From Sweltsa coloradensis (taxonomy: Eukaryota; Arthropoda; Insecta; Plecoptera; Chloroperlidae), in assembly GCA_024449915.1 (NCBI GenBank), contig JAMZAV010000024.1, positions 1,054,001 through 1,118,000 on the forward strand: a DNA stretch of 64,000 nucleotides, given 5' to 3'. A program made the translations under genes and the position numbers. Under the pieces are notes generated by a model. That model was not told the DNA's origin. It worked only from the letters and a program-made list of their open reading frames with translations, and searched no databases. Numbering within the stretch: the first letter of the stretch is position 1; the number at the start of each line of letters is the position of its first letter. Of this stretch, positions 36,909 through 51,900 are shown in pieces.

Positions 36909-39900
36909 TATTTTCAATATGTCTGCAATAGCAATAGCTGGTGGCAAGAGTAGAGCAAGCCCCCATAACACAATGTGCCTTACCACCAGTTTAATATCTA
37001 AATGTTAAATTTAACAGCAGCTTTATACACAGTAACAATATATACAAGCAATATACTACAGTTAACCTACTAGGCCTATTACTTATTCACAAATTTGTTT
37101 AATGTTTCACAGCATTGAAGGATATTTTTCTTTTTTCCAGAGGTGTTTCGAACTGTCTACGAAACAAGCTACGAGGTTGGCAATGTTGTCAAACTGTGGT
37201 TCGGACCTAAGATGGTGGTGTTCCTGGTAGACCCAAGAGACGTTGAAGTAAGACATTAAAGTTATTACTTAGTTTACGATTTGCTTCACTATAGCACATT
37301 AGTTTGTTGCCAATGTTTTAGGTCAAACTCTTCGTTTAAGAGACTATTTACCCACGAAATTAAACAAATATATTTCATAGACGTATTACTTAGTAAAGAA
37401 TTTATCAAGTAAAATAAAGAAATCGGTGTCACTACGACGTGGAATAAACTATAGCCAAACTTTGATTTTATAGAAATCAATCCAGAAATTAAAAAATCCA
37501 TCCCAGCGGGGTATCGAACTCCGGTCTCCCGATTGCCGGTCGAGTGCTTTACCCCTAAGCTACCGGGACGGTTAGCATGCTATAGTTTTGTTATTACATT
37601 ATCATTATGTGCTGTAATTGTTGTAGTTATAGCCGTACTTAAAGAAGTCATATAGTTAAGTCATATATCATGTAACTTTACATAAATGCATCAATAAAAT
37701 AAAAAACAAATTAATATTTAGGTTCTACCCACTTAGTCACATAGCATTAACATGTTTAGTGGAGCTCGAAATACTTTGCATAATACCTTTGTAAGCTTGC
37801 TCTTGTGCATCGAGAACGTATATGCACATAAAACAAAATAATATAAAACAGGTGAAACCATTTCATTGAGGTGTAAATACTGCTTGAATCTTTTGAAGTA
37901 GTATATTAACTTGGCTAATTTACTATTAAAGTTATATAATAATGTTGCCATTAAGAGGAGGCTGGCATGCTCATTTTACGCGCTTTCAAATTTCTCAGAC
38001 AATTTTAGTCGCATCTATTTGTGATTTTAAATAATCGTGTGAAAATGAATTATGAAGGCATCTATCATAGCACTTTTCCATTAATTAATTATAGAAAATA
38101 ATCAAAAAATAATTAAATTTTCTACAATCTAGAATCTGTAAACAACCAAAACACTATACGCATTTCATCTGATATGATAGGAGAGCTCTGATGTCCTTCA
38201 TTATCAAGTATGCCAAGTTGTATTAAGATGTAATGGTTTATGGCTGCAGGACAAGGTACGCGCCGAGCTACAAATCACTTGGCTAATTCTTCCTTTTCTT
38301 CTTTCTTCCTCTTAAGTTTTTGTTAGTGAGTTTTGTATATTGGTGAAAATATTCTACGCACCTCTGTTAAATAAAGTCGATGACGTATAGGTTAGTGATT
38401 ATAACTGAAGTTGAGATATGGTCATGTGGTTGTTATGATGCGTAGGTTTTGAACATTGCTTGATGTTTGGATTACAATTTCTTTGCCCAAACTTCGAGAT
38501 AGGTGCGTTGTATATGCAAGTTTCGTGTGCATGTGGTTGCATGTTTTTAATGCACCGTAAACATACTTTATTTGAATGCAAGTTTACAAACAATCTAGTC
38601 TTCAAACTATTCAAGCAGTATTTCATTTATGTATGAATTCAATTTGAATTTTCCAATTTCAATGCCAATGAAATTACCAACGCTACCTCTGAAATACAAC
38701 AATCACAATGCAAAAGCAAAGGCTAAGATTCTCATCTAAACTTAAACAACAAAAAAACACATTACATTCAGTTCTTAAAATTTCTTGTTCCTTACTTTTA
38801 AAAGCTCTGTTAGTCTGTTAGTAGCAGTAGTATATTAGAAGTAGTATAGTAGTAGATGTGCGTTTTTTGTACATTTTAGCCATTTTACGAGTGAAGTAAG
38901 TAATTTCAATTCAAATCAATTGCGCTCTCTTGTCAAATAAATGAATAAAAATAAGCTTTTTTATGTACCCTACCATTATTTAGGAGACTATCAACCTTAC
39001 ATACAGGTTATTTCATATGTAACCATAGCAAGAAACCCTAACAACTGACTTTATAAAAGTTTGTGGTAAATTATTGATGTACTTACTCTCCGTGTTTAAA
39101 AAAAAAAAAAAATGACCAGAGTGTACTAAGTAAAACATTTGATTCCCTTTAATGGCTGAAAGCTTTTGTTGATATCATTTGCAACCATTGAGTTCTAAAA
39201 ACGTGCTGTTAATTGTGACCACTCATCACTCCCGGTTGTGATATTTTCATTGTTACCAACTACCAATAGAAAAAAGTCTAGAATCTCAACTAAATGTTTA
39301 TTTATTCTCACCTTGGTATTAATTAATCATAAATAAGATTGCGGAGTTGCGAAATTATTGAGCAGCATTCAAATAGGCAACTCTAACACGTGACGTTCAC
39401 TTTTATAGCCTGGCATCAGAACTAGTTAGCTACATTGCATGAGCGTGGAAACTACCATGATCACCGTATTTTGCAACAAGCAAGATGCTTTACCTTAATT
39501 ACCATGTCTACACTAGTTTCTGCGTCTCGATGACGAGAATCATAATTACGTAATCAATGATTACACGAGAATTATTTCACAATAATGTTACTGAGTGTAT
39601 TTTTCTCTTGTTTCAGCTAGTCCTTGGAAGTAATACAATTCTTGACAAATCCACCGAGTACAAATTTTTCAAACCATGGCTTGGAGAAGGACTGCTCATC
39701 AGTTCAGGTACAGTACGGAAATCTTCTTGCCTCTATTGCCCTTCACAAAGCATGGCCCGCCATGCACTGTACTTCACTTATGTATTGTAGTAGATATGCA
39801 TAGAGATCAGAAGGGCAAGGCAATCAACTGTGCAGGAAACTCTAAGGACGACTTGTTTATAAACACAGTGGATTGATGTACACCCGGCGTCACAAGTAAA

Positions 39901-42900
39901 TCAAGGGCTGGGTATTGTAGATACAACGAGATCCCTTGATTTACTTCTGACGTCGGATGTACATGAAAGTTTCATTATTCGATTGAACAGTTTTGCTGCT
40001 GGTAGTACTTCACATATTTTATTATAACAAAGAAAGAAATATTTTAAGTTATTTTAAATATCTCTGCATTCTTTGGACTTCTCCGTTTGACATTTTATTA
40101 TAACGCTTGAATTTATGTAGGAGTTTGACAGTTCCGAATGGGGATTATATGTCTTATGCTTTGCTGATGGGCGCTCAATTAGTTCGATGTTAGCCTGTAC
40201 AGGAACAACTTGTACGGGCATACTTGGGCTAAAGCTTGTACACAACAAGGAGGTCGGCGGCTCGATCCCAGACAACGGACACCTCGACTCCATCGTAGTC
40301 AAATATGTCAACCTCTTGGAAATTTCTTCAGAATTATCCCATTATATTGTTACCCAAAGAAGGTCACTTCGTGTAAACTGATACAGACTAAAAGAGGCAG
40401 TCCTTAAAACATGTTTTGCTTTGCTTTGTTTTGTCTTATAAACATCACTTTTCTGTCCTGTATCAAAGCATCTCGGAGACGACATGTCTACTATATTTTC
40501 CCCTAAAAAGTACAAAATGTGTATCTTTACATGCACATGGCGTATTTACGTGGAAACAGCTTGTCATCGGACCGCACCCTTATTTGGACCACTATAATTT
40601 TTAATATAATATGTTATAAATCAATGCTAATGACATATGGCTGCGAATAATACCCGCACCCCACTTTTTGAGCTTGATATTTTCAAATATACTTGCAACC
40701 TATAATCGCATTAAAACAAGCTCACGATCTGTCTTTTAAACGTAGACACATAAAAGTGACTCGCTTGCAGGTCAGAAGTGGCGTTCCCACAGGAAGCTGA
40801 TTGCGCCCACGTTTCACTTGAACGTGCTCAAGTCGTTCGTGGAGCTGTTCAACGCCAACAGCAAGGCGGTCGTCGAGAGGATGCGCAAAGAGGGGGCCAA
40901 GGAGTTCGACGTGCACGATTACATGAGCGAGTGCACCGTCGAAATACTTCTGGGTACTGTTTGCCTTCGTTGTTTTCATTTTTAAATTTAAAGCTGCATG
41001 GATGTGTGATTAGTTAAATGTTAATATGTGTGACTTGCATTAATAAAAGATTAAACGTTTAGAAACTGAAACGGATGTATGTATGGACTTGATCAATACA
41101 TTAAATAAATTATGGCATGTGTAATGTTTATGAATTTGGCACGTATGTAGGCGTACTATTTGTTTAAACAACTTGTTTCTTTGGTTTACGAACGCCATTA
41201 ATTTTTTTTATTTTATAAAAAATTATATGAAAAAAATAATCCAGCATTTAACTGCGGGACATATTGCGTTTTGTAACAATAATCCACGTTTTTCATCAAA
41301 TAGCATGGTAGATATTGCGTTTTGCACTAGCAGAAAGTTTGTAGTGATAATATCTTGACTTTGTGAAGCTTCTGAAATTTAGATATTTTTAAATTTGTCG
41401 GTGGACACATTGCGTTAATTAATTTTTAATTAATTTAACAAATAAGTCATAATGTGAATTATTTTGCTAATTTCTGTAACCTTAATCTGATTCCAGAAAC
41501 GGCAATGGGGGTCAGCAAGAAGACACAAGACAAGAGTGGATTCGAGTACGCAATGGCTGTCATGAAGTAAGTAGGCCAAAAACGTGTACTTTTAATTGTA
41601 AACTTTAACATGTACTTGATCGAATTCGCACGCACCAAAAGCAAATGTAGTGTATGCAATACCGTTTCAATGCATTCTATTCTATCTAAAACTTGTCAAG
41701 ATTAGGGGGGGAAAATGCCTCCAATAATTGTCTGAATCTTTTTGCTATGATCCAACATAAAAATGTGTTGTACCTCCTAGTCTAAACAATAGAGCTGCGT
41801 TCCCAAGAGCAGGACATGAAGGGTAAGCTTTCCACGATCAAACATTCCAACAAAACTATAGGTCCTTGTGCAGCCTTGGACATTACTTCCCCACACATTA
41901 CAACCCTGTTAAACACAGTTTTCTTTAATAAAGGCAGTGCAGCTATTTCATTGTTTGTGTTTTTGGTTTTACAGTATAAGTTTTTAGTCAATAAGTATGC
42001 ACACAAAAATTACATCATTCATTTTCATTCATTTTCTATACGTTTCGTTCGTAACATTACTAAAGGCTACTAGAGATGAATGAATGATTGTTGAAATGCA
42101 TGAAAATAGTAATTGGGTCATTTTTAAAGTACACATTTTGTAGGTAACATTAATTTTTGTGCCCACCTTAAAAGCATGCATATGGTGTTACCTCGAATTT
42201 TTATTTTAAAATTATGTCATAAACGATTTTAAAAATCATCTTCAATCTTCATTGAAGTTATCACACGAAAAGTAAGAATATAATTTTAAATTTAAAAACA
42301 TATTCATTGGGTTCAGATGAAAAATAGCACTGAATAGGTCATTGAAAAAGAAAAGCTTGTGATACGCTTGTGCTTGTTAGGATGTGCGACATTCTTCACT
42401 TGCGCCACACGAAGCTCTGGCTGCGACCTGATTGGCTGTTCAACCTGACCCGATACGGCAAGGATCAGATCAAGCTTCTCGACGTCATCCACGGACTCAC
42501 CAAGAAGGTAACAGAGTACCTACTTGCTAATAAAATATATAGAAAATATCAAAATAAGTTACTTCCATTTAATTAATTGAATAAATAACATGTGTTTTGT
42601 TTGTACTGCGAATCAGATAAGCAATGGATTTATAATACACTCAATTCTATGGCAGTAGTAACTATGGTATGCGAGTAGCTGAAAATTCGTTTCATGTTTG
42701 GTATTATGGGGTTCGACCTGATGGTCAAAAAAATTCCCAATTTTCGGGTACCGTAATGAAAAAAATATTTTTTGGGGGATGGTGGAGGTGCCGGTCTAGG
42801 ATTTACAAACATTTTTGGTGGAGGTGCCGGTCCAGACAATTTTTTATTTACCCTGTATACAAAATGGCATTCAATGAAAATCCAGACAGTAGAAATTAAT

Positions 42901-45900
42901 TGGAATGGAAACTATAATATATGATTCTTTTGTAAAATATCACTATTAGGTCTAAATATAATATAAGATCAGTTTTAGTCCAAATATTATGTTCCTTTTA
43001 ATGATTGAGGTGGTAATATGTATTTTGCATTGGTACTCTCAGGTGATCAAGAGGAAGAAAGAAGAGATCAACAAGGGACAGAAGAACTACATCACGGCTG
43101 CAGCCACAACAGCTGATGAGAAGGGGGCACTCTCGGCCACCAAGGGACTACGGGACGATCTGGACGATCAGGACGAGAACGATGTCGGTAATGACTATTG
43201 GTTGAGGTTGGCTTCCCGACATGGAACGAGAACGATACATTTAGAATGATGACGTCCCTACTGGTGCGTTCGACATTAGTCCGGCTACATGTGCCCTGGT
43301 TTCTGCGTCCTACGCTCTTCAACGTCCATCACAGGACACACTGCCAATATTAAAACCACGCAAATTACGTTTGTTTTGTGATATCTTGAGAACGCTGCAA
43401 AATATCGCAAAACCATTTGAAGACAGCTATGTGGTTTTGTGAGGTCTATAGTCTGCACGAAAAAATATTGTAATGTGAGGGCAATTAACTTTTTATTAGA
43501 AATGAGTTTAATTAAATGCATATCTGAAATACAAACCGCACCAATTATTATATTTGAATATTTTTGCTTGCATTAAATTGTTCTAACAAAACCACACATA
43601 GCTGTCTCCAATCAGTTTTTAGATATTTTGCACCTTTCTCGAGATATCACGAAAAGACTCTAATGTCGCGTACGTGTTTCAATATTGGTGGAGGCTCAAG
43701 CGCACGACTCTGATTCAAATCCCGTCGAGAGCGGCTATCCTGACTGAAGTTATTTTCAGAGGTTTTCCTCAGTCGTTAATGCGAATGACACAATTGTCCT
43801 AACTCCGATTTAGCCTGAAGAGGGGCATGCATTGCACCGTGGACAGGTTTTCCATGAGAAGTTAAAATTTAATAATTTAGATTATACAGTATTAAGTTTT
43901 ATTATTCATCGTGCGTCATTATAAAAATACAGGATTCGTCAACAACAAATAATAAAGCTCTTATAAAAAGTAATACAAAGTAAAAATACGAATACCTTTT
44001 TGATTGTGTGACTAGATATTACAATCCAATTAACAGATCTTGTTTTTTTTTTTCAGGACAAAAGAAGCGGATGGCATTCTTGGACTTGATGATCGAGACT
44101 GCTCAGAATGGAGTCGTTTTAACCGATGAGGAGATCAAGGAAGAAGTCGACACCATTATGTTTGAGGTGTGAATTGATCGCGCCTAGATTGGTTCATGTT
44201 CCCCTTGAATTAACAATACTACTAGTGACCAGCTTACACTCCTCGTCTTACACGGTCTTTGTTTCTCACATGTCTTCTCCAGCTGATCCATGTAGACTCT
44301 CATCTCACTTAATAAGTCCTGATGAGAACAATAATTCCCATATGACAAGTCCAAGCCTACTCCGTCTACCAATCAGTACCTTCAACCACCACTTCATCCA
44401 CAATCCTCGTTCTAAAATTACTGAATAGTTTGAGCGTAAAATAATTTAGTAATTGGGATTTTTAGATCGTTAATGCGTTTTATTGTGTTTAAATCACCAT
44501 GCTAAAAAGTCCATACTTATTCATTTAAAGAATTATTGTTCTTTTCTTTCCTTGTTTCTTATAAATACAAATGCATTTGTGTATGATTATTATCAATATA
44601 CCTATAAATGTAGATTTATACATAAAACTTTCAACTTTTTATTTGCAATCACAAAATATTCATATAACAAGTAAATTTATATAAAAGAATTTAATTTAAT
44701 GAATATTTATATGGTTTAAAAATAAACATTTCAAATGATTGTACTGTACATTTAATATTGGTTGTTGCTACAGGGGCACGATACAACCGCAGCTGGCAGC
44801 AGTTTCTTCTTGTCGTTGATGGGAATCCACCACCATATCCAGGAGAAGGTAGTCCATGAGTTGCACGAGATCTTCGGTGACTCTGACAGGCCGGTAACCT
44901 TCCAGGACACGCTCGAGATGAAATACCTCGAGCGATGCATCCTCGAGACTCTGCGGATGTACCCACCAGTGCCTATTATCGCAAGACGGGTTCAAGAAGA
45001 ACTCAAACTGGGTGAGTATTTACTAATACAAGGATGTTGGGGCTTCTTTTTGTTAGGTGACGTGCAACACAAACATGTAAGAGAAAGACAATCTCACGGT
45101 GTGGTTGTATTGAACTTACCGATATTATTTATTTTATTTATTAGTATGTACTATTTGTACGTTTTAAACGAAAACCATACTTAATTGTGGTGAAAAATAT
45201 TTCCAAATTGTGAAGTATAATATCAGTGATATGTTTCATTCGTAGCGTTTAAGCAGATCATAGATGACTGAAAGTTACACAGAAATAAATAAACTAAAAA
45301 ATGATAAAGGTTCAAGTAATAACAATGATTTTCATGAATTTAGATTTGTAAGGCCAAACTTGTTTATGGTAAATCAAGGTTGAATTTTGATAATCAACGT
45401 AATAAGTGTAATTGGATGAGCGAAGCTGTGACAATTAATTTAGAGAGAGTATTTAAAGTAGTGAAGAAATTGAAGAATGGAAAGGCATCAGGGGGAGATG
45501 GAGTAGATGGGCAATACTTAAAATTGGCTGGAGCATCTGTTGTTAATATATTTTCCACATCTTTGAGAGATGGTGTATTGCCAGAAGACTGGAAAAAGGG
45601 GATAGTTGTGCCAATTCATAAAGGGGGGGGCCAAGGGAGTACTTGGAAACTGACCCGTGTCACTTACATCGGTAGGTTGTAAGATGATGGAAAGATTGGT
45701 ACTAGACTATTTGATGGACATTTTGGAGGCGAAAGGCGTGTTGTCAAAATATGAACAGCATGGATTCAGGAAAGGGTTCTCTTGTGAGACTCAGCTGTTA
45801 GGTTTGACTAATGATTTGGCAAATATTTTAGATAGAGGTGGGGAGGTAGATGCAATTTTTATAGATTTTGAAAAAGCGTTTGACAAGGTGCCTCATGATA

Positions 45901-48900
45901 AATTAATTTAAAAAAATTGATAGTTTGGTTTCAGATAAATGGGTAGTTAATTGGATATCGTGCTTTTTAAGGAACAGGGTTCAAAAAGTCAAAGTGACAT
46001 CTGGAGTACCACAAGGGAGTGTGCTGGGCCCATTATTATTTCTTATTTATATCAATGATATTGGGGTAGGGTTGAAAGCAAAGTTTAGATTATTTGCGGA
46101 TGATTTTGTTCTCTATTTGGAAATTGTAGACGCGAGAGATTCTAAGATCTTACAAGGAGATTTAGAATTGTTAGGAGATTGGTCTAAAATTAATAAGATG
46201 GGTATGAATGTCGAGAAATGCAAATTTTTTAATGTACATGCTTTTGGGGGAGGTGTTAACGAGGGAGAACATCTATAAGTATTTAGGCGTGATTCTTGAG
46301 CAGGGTGTAAATTGGGAGAGGCAAGTGCAGTCAAATATTTAGAAGGGTGTAAGAGTGTTAAATTTTGTTATGCAAATATTAAAAGGAGCTTCATTTGAAA
46401 TTAAGGTACGAGCTTATAAAACCCTTGTGAGACCAGCTTTAGAATATGCAGGGGCAGTTTGGGATCCTTACTATGAATGTGAAATAATGGAATTGGAAAA
46501 GGTGCAGAGAAAAGCTGCCAGAAAGGTTAAGGGATTAAAAAAGTGGTGGACAGAAGAAACGGATTTAAATGGTAAACAGATTAGGAGATATGAAAGTATG
46601 GGAAAGCTGACAAATGATTTAGGATGGGATACCTTGGATTTGAGGAGAAAAAGAGACAGACTCTGTAAATTGTATAAGGCATCAAGGAATTATCCAGGCT
46701 GGGGAGAGATCAATAGTTGCCTTAAAAGGGGGATTTATAAGGGTAGGGGGGATCATGATTGGAAATTTAAAAGAGATATTATTAAGACAGACGTAGGAAA
46801 ATTTTCATTTATTAATAGAACAGTATCTGAATGGAATTTGTTACCTGAGAGCACTGTACAGAAAGATGGGCTAATACATTTTAAAAGTTCTTTGGAAAAT
46901 TTGTAAATTTGTAATATTATGAAACTGTATATTTTAGTATTTTAAAATGTTAATATTGGACCTTGCCACCATACAGAAATTTGTATACCTGTAAGCTAAT
47001 AAATAAATGTAAAATGTAAATACTTTAATTTCACTTGCCCTGAGAACAATAGCTCGGGTGTTTTTTTTTTATTTTTGTCTGTTTGTCCGCTCTCTACCAG
47101 GTAAACGAGATAACATGCGTCTCTGAACTTAGATCTGCTAAGTTTTTGGGTACAATCGAAGAAATATTTCTCATTAAAATCGTACTTTACCGATTTTTTT
47201 CGATTTTCCGATAATGTGATATTTTTGTGATATTTGGCCCGCTACCGGGCAAACGGCTACTCTGTTGATGAAAGTTTATGGGAAAGTTTGAAATTTTAGG
47301 AAAAATCGAAGAAATATTTCTTATAGAAATCGTACTTTTAGGGCAACGTTATAATCAACCACAAAAGCTCATCCTTCAACGCGAATGTAAAAAGCGTTAT
47401 CAAAGCGGCCTAGTTACAGATAATTGTTTGTCGTCCTGTCAGTCAAATGAAATGGCCAACTTGATGTAAACTGTCTGGCTTGATGTCCTCAGCTTCTGGG
47501 GACTACACGCTGCCAGTGGGCACCACCGTCGTGATCGGCACCTTCAAGTTACACCGGCTCGAGGAGATCTACCCCAACCCAGAAGAGTTCAACCCCGACA
47601 ACTTCCTGCCCGAGAAGACTCAGGACAGACACTACTACGCCTTCGTGCCCTTCAGCGCGGGGCCTCGCAGCTGCGTCGGTGAGACACTAGGAAATACACA
47701 ATATTAAAAACAGCTTTTTCGAATATCTAACAAAACAATACTCAAATTCGAAAGAAAAAACCAGGTTTATAGGTCCTACATAGTTGTTTGGCCCAACTCA
47801 AATGCGCGCTCTCAGGTGATGGTGGTTTCTGCTGAACGGATGGTAATATCATTACCAAATTTTTCATAAATGTTGATTAGGTACGAACTGTTATATTCAT
47901 ATACACACTTGATTGCAAAAAATAATCCATAATGATCCATTGCGAGATATAAGTCCAAAACGTGAAAAAAATGGGAATTCCAAAACATGGATTTCAATTC
48001 AGGAAATTCCCATGAAATAATCATCAAATTAACCTGCATGTTCACATTGATTTAAACGTTGATATCCAGTATGCAAATTTGCGTTTAATAAAATCTTACA
48101 CTTGGAATAAATTCACGAAGGTCACCAAAATTGAGTAAATTACGGAGATTTCACGATTTTTTAATTGAAAATCAATCAATTTATTTAGGAATAGACGCAC
48201 TGGATCTCATAAAATTATTCTTTATTAATGTTCGTGTGAAATATGATATCGATGTTATTAACCGTTTACCCGAGACAAAACAAAATGAAAGCTGAGTGCT
48301 TAAACTCGTACTGCGCCAACCTCAGCTGCTCCTCTTAAAACCAAATCCAGCACGAAAAAAATTAAGTTTTTAAATTAATTTAAATTTAATCCGCGGGAAA
48401 AAATATATTAGTGGCATGATTTTAGATTTGAACCCGGACAAAATTAGAGAAAGCTGATTTTTTCAGGATCATTCAAAAATGTTGTTTTATGAAACATACT
48501 TCGGGTCCGCCAAAATCCGCCTTGTGCGTTACGGGCCATCTTGGAAAATGGCGGCGATTACAGTTTTTCACTAAAACTCAATTTGTGGATGCTGTATACA
48601 ACTTACAATTAAATTAAACACGTCTTTTTAAAGCTAACTGTATGGACAATTGATATACATAGCAAGTTTTATTTTAAATATTATACTGAAGCCTAATAGG
48701 TATGAATCCGATCGAGATTATAATATATTTTCAAAATTAATTGTATTTTACTGTTTTGTGGCAAAAATAGCTACATTTTTCATATTTATTTTTCCTATAA
48801 AAACATGACGTACATATTGTGCTGAGTGCACCTGCAAAATTGTACTTTTGTACGTTAAAAAGTGACTGACATATGAATTATTGTGCCCCGTGCGTGACGC

Positions 48901-51900
48901 GGCAGCTCCGCCTCTGACGTTGTGGAGCTCGCGCGCAGCATGGCTTACTAGACTGTAGTGAGTGACTCACAATTAAATGAAACACATCAATTTAAAGGTA
49001 ACGTTATGGACATTTATAGAAATTAGTAGTTATAGCCTTTTTTGCATTTTGAATTGCAACAAAGAATATTATTATTATATATCATACTTTTAAAAAGGTA
49101 TGAATCCGTCGATATTATAATATATAATATAGAAATAACTGTACGATGATGTTTTTTTGGCTAAAATAAGAACATATTTCATATTCATCTTTCTATAAAA
49201 CGTGCGTACAAAAAGTACAGAAAATACTAATAATAAAATATATGAGTGCATATTAATCAAATGATAACACAAAAGTAGCGACATTAATGTGCCAAATGTG
49301 CTGAGAGATCTCCGACTGAATATGATAGGTTTTATTCAAATAAACTTATTTTCACAATGATTAGTTCAGCTGACTCTTTTGTATACTTCATTATTACCTT
49401 CGTCGGGTTCAAATTCTTCGTCAACGGTTTTTCCATCATTAGCACTGTATATACATGTATTCATCTGCATTGTTGACAAATTTCTGAACATACTGTCCAC
49501 CACGACGACATCCACATTTGCCACAACAGTCAAATTTTACCGAGCACGAGATCAAGGACAAAAGATGATGTCGTGCAGAATGTTTGATGTTTATTAGGTT
49601 TAAGCGCGCGTCAACCGTTAGGTCATATTTCGCCGACTGTTGTTAATATATTTTATTAGTTAGTTAATAACTATATATTTTCCAAAGGGGAGGAAAGTAA
49701 GGGGTGACGTGGGGATCCGCGGGTGGACTGGCTTGTGCTGGTCCGAACCAGCCACAAGCAAGGGCAGAGCATGGAGTAGTTTTTTGATGTTGGAATTAGC
49801 CGGAGTGGTTAACGAGTTTCATCCCCAATGTAGGCAGTACTCATGTCCCAGCCTCATGCCAAACCAAGTCAAACTTGGCTCCAACAATTTGGGTTTTAAC
49901 TCCATATAGATCCATATATCCATCCATATACTTCTATACATCCTCTGGTGACACTTAGATTAAGAGGAATCAATTGTGGAGACTCTGAGCCTCTCCTACG
50001 TCCTACTGTTTTAGAAGCACAGTTACCATGTCGACGAATCCGTAAGCGTTCGTCATGTACATAGGTTCTTTCTACTAGATTACCAATGTTATGAGCAATT
50101 TTATTGCATGTATCATGAAGACATAATGATACTATTTCCTGGCAATTCTGTCACTGCAATATTGTCTTGAAAAGGGGCGCAATTAGTTTCTCTTTATAGA
50201 TATTTGACAAGGTACAAATTCGTACTTTCAAAAATTCACACAATTTTCTTCATAATTCTGACAAAAGAACTTTAATATAAGATTATCAGGCATGAAAATT
50301 GCAGAGCGATTTAAAAGCCTACGCTGTACCCGGGTCAGCACACCTGCGAGGAACATTATTGGTTTCAACTTACGACATTCGGCTACGAGCCTATGGTGTA
50401 TTTCTTTAGTTTAGTTACCCCAATGTGTATTGATGTTCCTGTGATCTTCAGAATGTTTTTCATGCTATCACTAGCAAATCTAGCCACAGAACAGATAGTT
50501 AACTTTAAAATCGTATTCGCCAAGACTTGGTCGAAGTCGTTGAGAGCAATCATGGGCTGTACAAATGACTGAATTTAGCAGTGTATAAAAACGAAATTTA
50601 AAAATAACTGTAACATATAGTGCTTTCAAATACTTGAGCCCATCACTGAGACAACATTGAATGTATAACACAATGTGAGTGCATACTAACAGCAAAAAGT
50701 GGCAACATTCAGACTTGATAATATTAGACGTAAATAAAAAGTATGTCAAAACATCATCAGATACACTTCACAAGACACAGACGTATAGTTTTTTTTGTTG
50801 TAAATATAACTAAGGTCTACTGGAAATACAAAATAGTGGTTGTTACGTACATGCATCACATGAGTCACTACAGTATAGGCTCCCATAATACAAAAACCCA
50901 AAACGGGATAACTACTTTAGGGGACCAGCACGGGGGTTTGGGGGGCTGTGCCCCCCACTACCCGCGCCGCAGGCGAAATTTTTGAAAAAAATGTTTTTAG
51001 AGTGTGTTTTGGGGCGTTCTAGAAAAATAAGTGGTCTGAATGCGATACCAAATTAATGCATTTTTTTAGGAGTAAAAACTATAAAACTATATATAAAAAA
51101 AAGAAAAAATGGGGAATGACGATATAGTTCATGTTTCAACCATTGAATGTATCATTACTTCGCGGATCACGTCCAACAACAATGGGAAATTGTCGAAAAT
51201 TTTTGGTCCTTGGGTCTTCTGAAGTTTTGATGGGGGAGGGGGGGGGGGGGGCACGGCAAAAAGTGGGGATAATTCCCCCATCCCCCCCCTTCCTACGCGC
51301 CAATTCCCGAAAATGTTAACGTTGAAACGAAAATTAGGAATATATTTAAGTCACAAAACATTGTACACTCAACAATCCCTTCAATATTCTTGTTACTTTT
51401 TCGCAAAAAGGAAAATCTGTCTATAGTTTATCGGAAAATGACACCTTTCTTTTGACTGTTGGCAGCCTGGATCTTGACCTTGACTTCTTGAATCTTTTTA
51501 GTTTTGTTTTTGGTGAGTGGTTGGTAACTGGCCATGGTCGGGGTGAATAGTTGCATTGCAGGCGCCGGGGGGGGATTCAAATGCTAGACCGTAAAAATAG
51601 CGCGGTCGTTCGCCATTCTAAAAAAAACGGGACAATTAGGCGTCCCGGCTACAAGTAGCCGGGACACCGGGGGCACCACCTCAAAAAAAGGGGCGTCCCG
51701 GCTAAAACGGTACGAATGGGAGCCCTACTACAGTAGTAAGCCATGCTGCGCGCCGAGCTCCACATGCATCGTCAGAGGCGGCAGCCGCCGCGTTCACACG
51801 CACGTGCGCAATAATTCGTATTTAAGTCATTTTTTAACGTACGTAAAATACAATTTTGCAGGTGCACTCAACACAATATTGTACGTCATGCTTTACGGGA

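Larger units (their letters stand above)
30252..37140 (+). other. CYP4G intron 1 (6.9 kb), transposon-rich
   Basis: It holds Helentron-like elements A (30416-31208) and B (33133-33894), a hAT-like MITE (31531-31942), a minus-strand SINE, a 46-bp tandem repeat, a SINE near 34000, a TTAA-flanked MITE (35579-36228) and a (TTA)n microsatellite. No exon is recognised. Confidence 0.75.
45012..47492 (+). other. CYP4G intron 9, filled by LINE and Helentron-like DNA
   Basis: A 2.5-kb intron. Most of it is a LINE remnant (45380-47022) followed directly by Helentron-like copy D (47048-47413). Confidence 0.85.

Noticed and set aside
37499..37572. A tRNA gene on the minus strand
   Set aside because: The A- and B-boxes are good, but the anticodon and T stems are mispaired. 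The flanks match another tRNA-like repeat, so it is a repeat copy.
45760..46280. A functional reverse-transcriptase gene (telomerase, or a domesticated one)
   Set aside because: The motif order is that of a LINE, the frame is broken at several points, and it lies inside a P450 intron with a retroelement tail.
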